A stretch of 47,013 bases of DNA from Candidatus Zhuqueibacterota bacterium (GTDB taxonomy: Bacteria > Zhuqueibacterota > Zhuqueibacteria > Residuimicrobiales > Krinioviventaceae). The notes beneath the pieces are model-generated. The model was not told the origin of the DNA. It saw nothing but the letters and a program-made list of their open reading frames with translations, and searched no databases. How positions within the stretch are numbered: position 1 is the first letter of the stretch; every line of letters begins with the position of its first letter. The stretch lies in assembly GCA_016928775.1 (NCBI GenBank), contig JAFGKD010000028.1, positions 1-47,013 on the forward strand, in the 5' to 3' direction. The position numbers and the translations under genes were made by a program. Below are positions 33,596-41,721 of this stretch, one piece after another.

Positions 33596-33636
33596 AAAAA
33601 ATCCCGGCGCGAAAATCATCTTTCGTCCGGGATTTT
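33596..33636. terminator. Bidirectional rho-independent terminator
   Basis: AAAAATCCCGG pairs with CCGGGATTTTT around a 19-base loop. A-tract before and T-tract after the stem make it usable in both directions. It lies between the convergent Spy-like gene (ends 33429) and the FG-GAP/Kelch gene (ends 33689). The rest of 33430-33688 holds nothing else that I can support. Confidence 0.85.
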
Positions 33637-33688
33637 TGTTGTCTATCTCTCTAGACAAAGTCCGCCATGATCTTAGCCAAAAATCGAT

Positions 33689-36600
33689 CTACTTTAACAG
33701 AATCATTCGCCTTGTGTCGGTGAAAAGAGTACCCGATAGATTCGTGGCGGTGAGCCTGCAGAGGTAGACACCGCTTGTCAAGAGCCTGCCGTCAAAGCTC
33801 ATCCGATACTGACCGGCTGGTTGTGACGTCTCGACCAGAACAGCCACCTCCCGACCGCGTGCATCATATACCTTGAGCGACACCACGGCATCAAACGGCA
33901 GCGAATAACAAATTTCAGTCGTCGGATTAAAGGGATTGGGATAGTTTTGCTGCAGCACAAATTCCGTCGGAATCGCTTTTTCACGCTCCGCTTGTTCTTC
34001 ATCGTCATCCGTATCATCTTCAGCCAATTCGTTTCTTTTCGCCAGATAATCGGCGCCGCCAAAGGTCCAGGTATCGCCAAACACGTCAACGTCGGTGTTG
34101 CCGCCGAACAGCACGATGCGGCTGGAGCCGTCCAGGCTGGTCTCGGCCAGGCCCGGATTCGCCCGTACTGCCGGACTGGTGTCATTGTTGTCGTCCTCGG
34201 TCCAGGTGTTGTCGCTTTTGTCAAACACCCAGGTGTCGCCATAGAGCACGGTTTCGCTGTTGCTGTTTGGATCGGGGATGATGTCGGCCCGGCCGCCAAA
34301 AATCAAAATGCGGTCGCCGCCCAAACAGGCTGCGGCATGATTGTAGCGCGCCGGAGGACAGACCGAGGGCGACAGCAACGTCCAGGTATCGTCGCTGCGG
34401 TCGTACAACCAGGTTTCATCATCCTGGGTGGTGCCGGTGTAACCGCCAAAAAGCACGGCCTGGTCGCCGCCGAAATAGGCCATGCCGAACGAAGTGCGAC
34501 CGCTGGGACGGGCTTTATTGGCGCTCTTGCGGGTCCATTTATTTTGACTCAGGTCGAAAATCCAGGTCTGGTCACTGCGGCTGTAAAATTTGTTGACCAC
34601 GCGACCGCCGAACATCATCACTTTATCGGTTCCGCCGATATAGCTCATGCCCTGGCCATCCAGGGCCGGCGGTGTGCCGCCGGGAGTGAGTTTTGTCCAA
34701 CTGTTGGACGCCAGATCATAAAGCCAGGTCTCGATCGCCGGATTGTAGCCGATCCATTTGATCACCGGACTGCCGCCGTACATGAGCACCTTGCCGTCGC
34801 CGATATAGGTCATGGCCATGCGAAAGCGTCCGCCGGGTGCATTGGCAGGTTGTTTGTTGGTCCAGGTGTTGTTGGTAATATCGTACAACCAGGTGTCATT
34901 ATAGTTCGTGCTGCCGTTCGTACCGCCGAACATCAGTATCCGGCCATTGCCAATGTAGGCCAAACCGTGCCAGTAGCGATCCGCCGGTGATGGTGCAGGT
35001 GACACGTCTGTCCAGTCGCTCGGCGAAACGCCGGTGCCCTGAATGGCAAATTCATAGGGATTTTCATCCGGATCATCATTCGGAATGGTAATGGTGGCAG
35101 TATGCAAGCCGGGCGCCCTGGGCGAGAATAGTATACCAAAAGACCATTGATCCCAAATAGTAACTTCACTATTGGCGGAAAGAGGGATAAAACTAAAAGC
35201 ATCCATATTCGGACCGCTAATTTGCACATGTGGCGAGCCGGTGAGATATAACGAGATGTTACCGCGGTTAAAAATGAAAAAAGAATGGTAAACCGCGTCG
35301 CCGCCAATTTCCGCCGCGCCAAAATCGGTGCCATCACTGGTTGAAGGGGTGTTATCGCCATTGACAATTGAGATATTATTCCCCTTCACATCCATCTCCG
35401 GTGCGCCCGTGCCCGTGCCTTGAATCACAAAGTCGTAGGGATTCTCATCTGCATCATCATTGGTTATGCTGACGATGGCAGTGCGCAAGCCCACGGCGTT
35501 CGGAGCGAAACACAGAGTGAAAGTAGTGCTGCCGCTCGGTGCGACAGAACTCGACGGCTCTGCGTTCACTATGAAGTCTGCCGCGTTTGTACCGCTAATC
35601 TGCACTTGCGGTGATCCGTTAAGATTCAATGTGGATAAGCCATTGTTGATAATCGTAAAGGTGCGGTACGGCTGCGTGGGGTTGCCGATCCCGGCCGAAC
35701 CGAAGTCGGTGCCATCGCTGGTGGAAGGCGTATCATCGCCATCGGCAATGGAGACGCCGTTGCCCCGCACATCCATTTCCGGCTCGGAAGCGAAAATATA
35801 GGCGGAACCGGAAGTGCTGCCGTTATCGTCATCACCATAAGCGCCCACCAGAGCAAAGTCGCCGCTCATGGACACTGCGGTACCAAACGCGTCATCAAAA
35901 GCGGCATCACTGGCAATGAGCTTTGTCACCTGGCCCCAGTTATCCGGGCCGCCCTGGTTGCGGGAAAATATATATGCCGAACCGGAATTATAGCCATAAT
36001 CGTCACTCAAGGCACCCACGATGGTCTTATCACCGCTGATGAACACTGATTTGCCGAATTGGTCTCCGGCAAGGCCATCATCGGCAGCGAGCTTTTTAAA
36101 AAGTCCCCAATTGTCCGTACCGCCTTGATTGCGGGCAAAGATGTAAGCCGAGCCGGACTCGTTGTTATTAATGGCGCCAATTAACGAAAAATCTCCGCTG
36201 ATTGAAACCGAATATCCAAAGTAGTCATTGGCAGCGCCATCACCGGCGGTCATTTTTTTTAGCTGACCCCAATTGTCAGCGCCGCCCTGATTCCTGTAAA
36301 AGAGGTACGCCGAGCCAGAAGAATTACCGTTGTCATCGTCATATGTTGCGCCTGCGGCGGCATGGTCTCCGTGAATGGCGACGGAATGACCAAAACAATC
36401 ATCGGCAGCGCCGTCGCCGGCAGTGAGCTTCTTGGTCTGACCCCAGTTATCCGCGCCGCCCTGGTTGCGGGCAAAAATGTAGGATGAACCGGAATTATTG
36501 CCATGGTCATCATCCCAATAGGCGCCGACAATGGCATAATCACCGCTGATAGAAACCGAATACCCGAAATAGTCATTGGCAGCGCCATCATCGGGAATGA

Positions 36601-37033
36601 GTTTCTTCACCTGGCCCCAATTATCCTCGCCGCCCTGATTGCGGGCGAAAATATAGGCCGAACCGGAGCTGGTGCCGTTCGGTTCATCCCCCGAAGCGCC
36701 CACGATGACAAAGTCGCTGCAAATGGAGACTGACTCACCAAAGTATATGCGGTCTTCGGTGTCGCCGGCGGTGAGTGTTTTAATCTGAATCCAGTCACCG
36801 GCTGTGTTGCGTTGAAAAATGTAAGCTACGCCAGCTTTGTGAGAACTATGCCTGTCGCCTTCAGCGCCAACAATGGCAAACACTCCGTCAATCGCCACTG
36901 CAGTGCCGAAAGAATCATCCTCCGCGCCGTCGTCCGGGAGGATTTTAAATTCGGATGTATACTGGCCGTAGCCGGGAAGGGCGACAAGGATAAAACAAAA
37001 CAGCACGATACAACATTTGATCATGGTATTCAT
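33689..37033 (-). CDS. Giant secreted FG-GAP / choice-of-anchor D / Kelch protein with T9SS-type sorting domain
   Basis: The 1,114-residue protein has a signal peptide (MIKCCIVLFCFILVALPGYG), then seven FG-GAP repeats at about residues 25-412 (cores DDSFGTAVAIDG, NDYFGYSVSISG, GDQFGKSVFISG), two Ig-like choice-of-anchor D domains at about 418-650 (each starting EMDVxGNxxSIxxGDxTPS), about six Kelch repeats at about 655-1000 (GDGKVLMYGG, GGDQAVLFGG, GGDRILIFGG) and a sorting domain (FVLQQNYPNPFNPTTEICYS ... SGVYLCRLT). The FG-GAP units are near-identical in DNA, with a period of about 165 bases at 35800-36900. A strong GAGGAG precedes the start; a second ATG lies three codons on. It is probably a surface adhesin or scaffold; no enzymatic site is seen. 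Confidence 0.88.
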   Translation of the reverse strand: MNTMIKCCIVLFCFILVALPGYGQYTSEFKILPDDGAEDDSFGTAVAIDGVFAIVGAEGDRHSSHKAGVAYIFQRNTAGDWIQIKTLTAGDTEDRIYFGESVSICSDFVIVGASGDEPNGTSSGSAYIFARNQGGEDNWGQVKKLIPDDGAANDYFGYSVSISGDYAIVGAYWDDDHGNNSGSSYIFARNQGGADNWGQTKKLTAGDGAADDCFGHSVAIHGDHAAAGATYDDDNGNSSGSAYLFYRNQGGADNWGQLKKMTAGDGAANDYFGYSVSISGDFSLIGAINNNESGSAYIFARNQGGTDNWGLFKKLAADDGLAGDQFGKSVFISGDKTIVGALSDDYGYNSGSAYIFSRNQGGPDNWGQVTKLIASDAAFDDAFGTAVSMSGDFALVGAYGDDDNGSTSGSAYIFASEPEMDVRGNGVSIADGDDTPSTSDGTDFGSAGIGNPTQPYRTFTIINNGLSTLNLNGSPQVQISGTNAADFIVNAEPSSSVAPSGSTTFTLCFAPNAVGLRTAIVSITNDDADENPYDFVIQGTGTGAPEMDVKGNNISIVNGDNTPSTSDGTDFGAAEIGGDAVYHSFFIFNRGNISLYLTGSPHVQISGPNMDAFSFIPLSANSEVTIWDQWSFGILFSPRAPGLHTATITIPNDDPDENPYEFAIQGTGVSPSDWTDVSPAPSPADRYWHGLAYIGNGRILMFGGTNGSTNYNDTWLYDITNNTWTNKQPANAPGGRFRMAMTYIGDGKVLMYGGSPVIKWIGYNPAIETWLYDLASNSWTKLTPGGTPPALDGQGMSYIGGTDKVMMFGGRVVNKFYSRSDQTWIFDLSQNKWTRKSANKARPSGRTSFGMAYFGGDQAVLFGGYTGTTQDDETWLYDRSDDTWTLLSPSVCPPARYNHAAACLGGDRILIFGGRADIIPDPNSNSETVLYGDTWVFDKSDNTWTEDDNNDTSPAVRANPGLAETSLDGSSRIVLFGGNTDVDVFGDTWTFGGADYLAKRNELAEDDTDDDEEQAEREKAIPTEFVLQQNYPNPFNPTTEICYSLPFDAVVSLKVYDARGREVAVLVETSQPAGQYRMSFDGRLLTSGVYLCRLTATNLSGTLFTDTRRMILLK

Positions 37034-37294
37034 GATTCCTCTCCTCTATAAAGTGTGATGTTGCTCGAATGTGTAGACCTGGGATGATGAAACAAACTTG
37101 CTGTCTCGGTGTTCACGTTCATTCTTTTTATTCTGTCATTGTGGAAAGATGCTAAAAGTGCGAGCAACATAAAAACGGGTGATTTGACGCAGCAGTTTAA
37201 AAAAATCTGCCGCCAAAGTCTTTCACTCATGCTGTAAAGTTTTGCAGGTATGTTGCATGGGGATGGTTTTTTGAGGTTGTTCCGGTCAGAAAGA

Positions 37295-37399
37295 AAATAG
37301 AACGCGGATTGAACAGATTTAACGGATTATAACGGATTTTTTCAGCCATGCTTTATCCGTTCCAATCAGTTCGATCAGTTCAATCCGCGTTCCATTTTA
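37295..37399. repeat. Dispersed hairpin repeat built from GGATTnAAC units (copy 2)
   Basis: The left arm is AGAACGCGGATTGAACAG, TTTAACGGATTATAACGG (37295-37342) and the right arm is its imperfect complement ending TTCAATCCGCGTTCC (37352-37399). Copy 1 is at 14-95. It lies in the 408-base gap 37034-37441, between two minus-strand genes. The rest of that gap holds no supported ORF. Confidence 0.75.
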
Positions 37400-37441
37400 T
37401 TTTTGTGCATTCGGTAAGCAATTGGCTGTAAAGGAGCTCAC

Positions 37442-40400
37442 TCAGTCTGTCTTATCGGCAAATTCCTTTGGCGAACAGCCAAACTGCTCCTGAAAACAGC
37501 GGGTAAAATAAGCCTGACTGCCAAAACCGACTCGATAGGCGATTTCGCCGACGCTGCCGGCATGGCTGCGTAACAAATCGGCGGCGCGCAACAAACGCAC
37601 CGAGCGCAAAAACAGACTGGCGGATTGGTTGGTGAGGGCGTGCAGCTTGCGGTGCAGTTGCGAGCGACTCATGCCCATGCGGCAGGCAAATTCTTCGATG
37701 CTAAAAGCCTCATCGTCGAGCCGCTCTTCTACAATCGCCAAAGCTTTTTCCAGGAAAGCCTGATCCAGCGGCGTGGCGGCCATTTCGTTGGGTTTTAAAA
37801 CGACCGTAGTTTTCCAGCGCTCGCGCAAGGTGCGTCGGGAGCGGATAAGATTTTGCACGCGCGCTAACAGTTCTTCTGATTCAAACGGTTTGGTGAGATA
37901 ATCGTCAGCGCCGGTCTTGAGGCCGGTTACTTTGTCCTCCAGCGCGGCGCGGGCGGTCAATAAAATGACCGGAATGTGGCTGGTGCGCTCGTCCTCTTTG
38001 AGCGCCCGGCACATGTCATAGCCGTTCATGCGGGGCATCATCACATCACCGAGAATCAAGTCCGGAATAATCTCGCGGGCTTTTTCCAAACCCTCAACGC
38101 CGTTTGCGGCCTCGACGGTGCGGTATTCATCTTGCAAATAGTCTCGAATCAATGTTCGTACATCCGCATGGTCTTCCACAACAAGAATGATGGTGTCAAA
38201 TTCTGCCATCGATTCAGGCCGCGCGCCAGAAACAGTATCAGAATCTTCCAAATTAATCAAGTCATCGGATAGTGCGAGAGTCTCCGACAACTCTTCGGCG
38301 CCAAACACCTCTTTACTCATCGGCAAACGAACGGTGAAGGTGCTGCCCTGACCATCGACACTTGCAACTGAGACCTCTCCCCGGTGCAGCTCCACCAGCT
38401 CCTTGACCAGCGACAACCCGATGCCGGCGCCCTCGTGCTCGCGCGTGCTGGAGACATCGCCTTGATAAAAACGATTGAAAATGTGTGGGAGGAGATCAGG
38501 CCGAATACCAATGCCGGTGTCGCTCACTGCAATGTCAACAAAACAGTGATCCTGCGCAGCACTTTTGTCAGGCGCGTCCTCGCGAACGCGCTGAACGGAA
38601 ACCTGCACCGAACCTTTTTCTGTGAATTTGAACGCATTGGAGAGCAGATTGTAAAATATCTTTTCAATTTTATCCTTATCAAAATAGAGCAGAATCTCCT
38701 CTGTCTCGCAGCGGAACTGCAGCGAAATATTTTTTTGCTCGGCCAGCGAGGCAAACGACATGGTGATTTCCCGAACCAGGGCCACAATATTTCCGCGCCG
38801 CACCTGCATCGTCATTTTGCCGGTTTCAAGCCTGGATAAATCCAGCAATTGATTGACCAGGCGCAGCAGTCGTTGACCATTTTTGTGAATTAGGCGCAGC
38901 TCCTGTTTGATGTTGTCCTGGGTTATTTCGGAGATCAGTCGCTTCACCGGTGCAAGAATCAAAGTCAACGGCGTACGAAATTCGTGCGAAATATTGGCGA
39001 AAAAACCGGATTTGATATGATCGAGCTCTCGCAGTTTTTCCGCTTGCAGGGCCAATTGTTTCTCATGGGCCACCACCTCGGCGGTGCGCTCTTGAACCGC
39101 GCTCTCGAGTTCCCGCGCTCTTTTTTGCAAATGACGAACACGATATTGAACAAATCCAATAACCGCAGCGATCATAAAAAGCACATAGACAGTATAGGCC
39201 CACCAGGTTTTCCAGACAGGTGGATTGATGACAAGGCGAATGGACGTGCCGGTTTCATGCCACACACCGTCGTTATTGGCGCCCTTGACGCGGAACACGT
39301 ATGTGCCGGGCGACAGACTGGTGTAGGTGGCGCGACGCCGCGTGCCGGCTTGAACCCACTGCTGATCGAGATTTTCCAGTTTATAAGCATAGCGATTTTT
39401 CTCCGGCGCTGTGAAATCCAGAGCCGCGAACTCGAAGGCAATGGTGTTTTGAAAATGCGCCAGCCGAATCTCATCGGTCTCGGAAACCGGTTTTTGCAAC
39501 GGCGAGCGGGGATCACGAAATGAAACGGATTGGTAATTTATATAAAAATCGGTCATCACCACAGATGGCGCATGCGGATTATCGCGAATGCTGTCCGGAT
39601 GAAAAACGTTGAGACCATTGATGCCGCCGAAAAACATCTCTCCCTTTCGGCTTTTAAAGTAGGCATTGCGGTTGAATTCATTGCTTTGCAAACCGTCGCG
39701 GACATCGTAATTACGACATGTTTTGCTGACTGGATCGAACCTCGACAGGCCGCGGTTGATGCTCATCCACAATCGACCGTGATCGTCAGACAAAATGCCA
39801 TAGACGACATTGTTCGGCAGCCCGTCTTTTTCAGTATAGTGGGTGAATGTTTCAGTTGTCATATCCAGGCAATTCAAGCCGCCGCCGGCTGTGCCGAGCC
39901 AGAGAAATCGCGCCGGTTCGAGCGGATCAGGCAGAATGGCATAGATCACATCATAGCTCAAGCTGGATGGATTTGCCGGATCGTTTCGATAGACGTGTGC
40001 TGATGAATCCATTGGATTCAGGCGAATCAATCCGGCGTCAGTGGTCAGCCAAATGAGGTCATCCGTTTGTTGAACAGCCCGAAACACGATCAGGTTATCT
40101 GCATTCGGCACCCCGGCCGCGATCAACAGGCCCGAGATGTTCGGCAGGTGTTCCCACACACCGTCCGGCGTGCTCAGCATGACACTTTGGTGATGTCGGG
40201 GAACAAAGGAGATTCGCTTTATCTGCCCGGTGCGCGGATCAAGCACGCTAAAACCTCTGTCGGCTTCGAACCACAGGCACCCCGGCGCATCTTCGGCAAT
40301 CGTGCCCACCGGAAAAGAGATGCCGCGAAACCAGTGCCATCGATCCGTCGTGCGATCAATCTGATAGAGGCGATCATTCGCCGCGACCCACAGATGCCCG

Positions 40401-41506
40401 GTTCGGTCTTCGAGAATGGCTTTGATACTCAATTCACTTTGCCCGAATAGATGGTGTTGTTTGCCGCCATAATGGTGAAATTTTTTAGTGATCGGCGCCA
40501 ATTTGTCGAGTCCCTTGCCCGGCGTGCCGAACCAGAAACAGCCGCCGCGATCCCGGCAGATCGAGATGACCGCATCAAAGCTGATGCTGTGCGGGTCGAA
40601 CGCATCATGCCGGATAAATTGAGCCTCAGCGGCGTGCGGATCAAACAGGGCGAGGCCAAGCAATGTACCCAGCCAGAGCTTTCGATCGGGGCGTTCACAA
40701 ATTGCCATGATGCTGCCCTGCCAGTCCAATTGCCGCGTTTGGGCGGCCAGAGCAAAAGTTTGAAATGTCGCTTCGCCATTGAGTCGGTCGAGGCGATAAA
40801 GCGCTGCAGGCGTGCCCACCCAGACATTTCCTTTACTGTCTTTGTACAGGGCGGTAATAACAGTGTTGTCAAAGTGATGGTGAAAAAAGCAGGCGGTGTT
40901 ATCGTTTGGCAGGGCATTCAGGCCATTCATGGTGCCGATCCACAACGTGCCCTGATCGTCAACAAGAAGGATTCTTATATGGTCATCGCTCAAACTATTT
41001 GGATTGGCGGGATCGTGCCGGTAGCGGATGAATCGGCCATTGCGGTCCGGCAAGAGCCGGTTGAGACCTTGACCGGTGCCGACCCAGAGAGCGCCGGTTT
41101 GATCTTCGGTGATCGCGTAAACGTCATTGTGGCTGATACTTTGCGGGGCTGCCGGATCGTGCAGATAGCGGATAAATGTTTCGGTTTGGCGATCGAATCG
41201 ATTCAATCCCTTGGCGCCGATCCAGAGCGTTCCATCGCGATCTTCAAAGAGAGCCGGGATGACCGGCCCCGAGACCGACGTGGAGTCAAACGGATTATGC
41301 CGAAAAACTGTAAACTGATAACCGTCATAACGATTCAGCCCGTCGCTGGTGCCGAACCACATGAAGCCTTTATGGTCCTGCAAAATAGCGTAGACGAGAT
41401 TCTGTGAGAGTCCGTCGTTTATGGTGAGGTGCTCAAAATGCAGTCCCGAGCTGCAGACGGAACAAATCAAGCAGAAAAAGAGAAATATGATAACTCGTCG
41501 AGTCAT
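37442..41506 (-). CDS. Hybrid two-component system regulator (HTCS): periplasmic propeller sensor, kinase, receiver and AraC-type HTH
   Basis: The 1,354-residue one-protein phosphorelay has a signal/anchor at the N-terminus, then about twelve two-component-regulator propeller repeats (YAILQDHKGFMWFGTSDGLN is the first) to about residue 650. A Y_Y_Y domain (YAYKLENLDQQWVQ ... YTSLSPGTYVFRVKGANNDG) and a transmembrane helix (about 766-788) follow. The kinase has His841 in ANISHEFRTPL, an N-box FYNLLSNAFKF and GAGIGLSLVKEL. The receiver has acceptor Asp1154 in LGDVMMPRMNGYD and Lys in LTKPF. The last 95 residues are an AraC HTH (IEEFACRMGMSRSQLHRKLH, IAYRVGFGSQAYFTRCF). In Bacteroidota such proteins sense glycans and switch on TonB-receptor loci. 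It is divergent from the receptor at 41722, its likely target. Confidence 0.93.
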   Translation of the reverse strand: MTRRVIIFLFFCLICSVCSSGLHFEHLTINDGLSQNLVYAILQDHKGFMWFGTSDGLNRYDGYQFTVFRHNPFDSTSVSGPVIPALFEDRDGTLWIGAKGLNRFDRQTETFIRYLHDPAAPQSISHNDVYAITEDQTGALWVGTGQGLNRLLPDRNGRFIRYRHDPANPNSLSDDHIRILLVDDQGTLWIGTMNGLNALPNDNTACFFHHHFDNTVITALYKDSKGNVWVGTPAALYRLDRLNGEATFQTFALAAQTRQLDWQGSIMAICERPDRKLWLGTLLGLALFDPHAAEAQFIRHDAFDPHSISFDAVISICRDRGGCFWFGTPGKGLDKLAPITKKFHHYGGKQHHLFGQSELSIKAILEDRTGHLWVAANDRLYQIDRTTDRWHWFRGISFPVGTIAEDAPGCLWFEADRGFSVLDPRTGQIKRISFVPRHHQSVMLSTPDGVWEHLPNISGLLIAAGVPNADNLIVFRAVQQTDDLIWLTTDAGLIRLNPMDSSAHVYRNDPANPSSLSYDVIYAILPDPLEPARFLWLGTAGGGLNCLDMTTETFTHYTEKDGLPNNVVYGILSDDHGRLWMSINRGLSRFDPVSKTCRNYDVRDGLQSNEFNRNAYFKSRKGEMFFGGINGLNVFHPDSIRDNPHAPSVVMTDFYINYQSVSFRDPRSPLQKPVSETDEIRLAHFQNTIAFEFAALDFTAPEKNRYAYKLENLDQQWVQAGTRRRATYTSLSPGTYVFRVKGANNDGVWHETGTSIRLVINPPVWKTWWAYTVYVLFMIAAVIGFVQYRVRHLQKRARELESAVQERTAEVVAHEKQLALQAEKLRELDHIKSGFFANISHEFRTPLTLILAPVKRLISEITQDNIKQELRLIHKNGQRLLRLVNQLLDLSRLETGKMTMQVRRGNIVALVREITMSFASLAEQKNISLQFRCETEEILLYFDKDKIEKIFYNLLSNAFKFTEKGSVQVSVQRVREDAPDKSAAQDHCFVDIAVSDTGIGIRPDLLPHIFNRFYQGDVSSTREHEGAGIGLSLVKELVELHRGEVSVASVDGQGSTFTVRLPMSKEVFGAEELSETLALSDDLINLEDSDTVSGARPESMAEFDTIILVVEDHADVRTLIRDYLQDEYRTVEAANGVEGLEKAREIIPDLILGDVMMPRMNGYDMCRALKEDERTSHIPVILLTARAALEDKVTGLKTGADDYLTKPFESEELLARVQNLIRSRRTLRERWKTTVVLKPNEMAATPLDQAFLEKALAIVEERLDDEAFSIEEFACRMGMSRSQLHRKLHALTNQSASLFLRSVRLLRAADLLRSHAGSVGEIAYRVGFGSQAYFTRCFQEQFGCSPKEFADKTD

Positions 41507-41590
41507 CTACGGCAACCCCAAATAATATGATCGAATAGCACTTGATGCTATAGCGAAAAAAAGCGTCTGTGCAGAATTCACTTAAATAAT

Positions 41591-41635
41591 GACAGGAAAA
41601 GATTGACAAATGTCAACATAAATATACCACCTGTC
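41591..41635. promoter_or_regulatory. Nested palindromes in the divergent regulator/receptor gap
   Basis: TTGACAAATGTCAA (41603-41616) is a perfect 6-base inverted repeat around AA. It is flanked by GACAGG (41591-41596) and CCTGTC (41630-41635), a second, wider inverted pair. The element lies between the HTCS gene (start 41506) and the TonB receptor (start 41722). The palindrome also contains a consensus -35 TTGACA, but no -10 at the right distance is visible. It could be an operator for either gene. Confidence 0.4.
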
Positions 41636-41721
41636 GGTTTTTTATCGTTTGGATTTTAACAGTGATTTTTGTAATGTAAATAGCACATTGTAAGGGATGC
41701 ATTCATTGCTCGGGCGGACAT

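Noticed and set aside
33947..34990. 347-codon plus-strand frame antisense to the Kelch region
   Set aside because: It is a shadow of the repetitive Kelch coding sequence; its Ala/Gly/Val-rich translation has no motif and the minus-strand protein is intact.
35800..36900. Tandem repeats that might be taken for a CRISPR array
   Set aside because: The period of about 165 bases, the in-frame coding and the FG-GAP protein motifs show a repeated protein domain, not repeats and spacers.
40451..41407. 318-codon plus-strand frame antisense to the HTCS sensor
   Set aside because: It lies inside the propeller-coding part of the HTCS gene, whose domains are complete; there is no start signal or recognisable domain.
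41603..41625. Classical sigma-70 promoter before the TonB receptor
   Set aside because: TTGACA is present, but no -10 box lies 16-18 bases downstream, so only the palindrome is reported.
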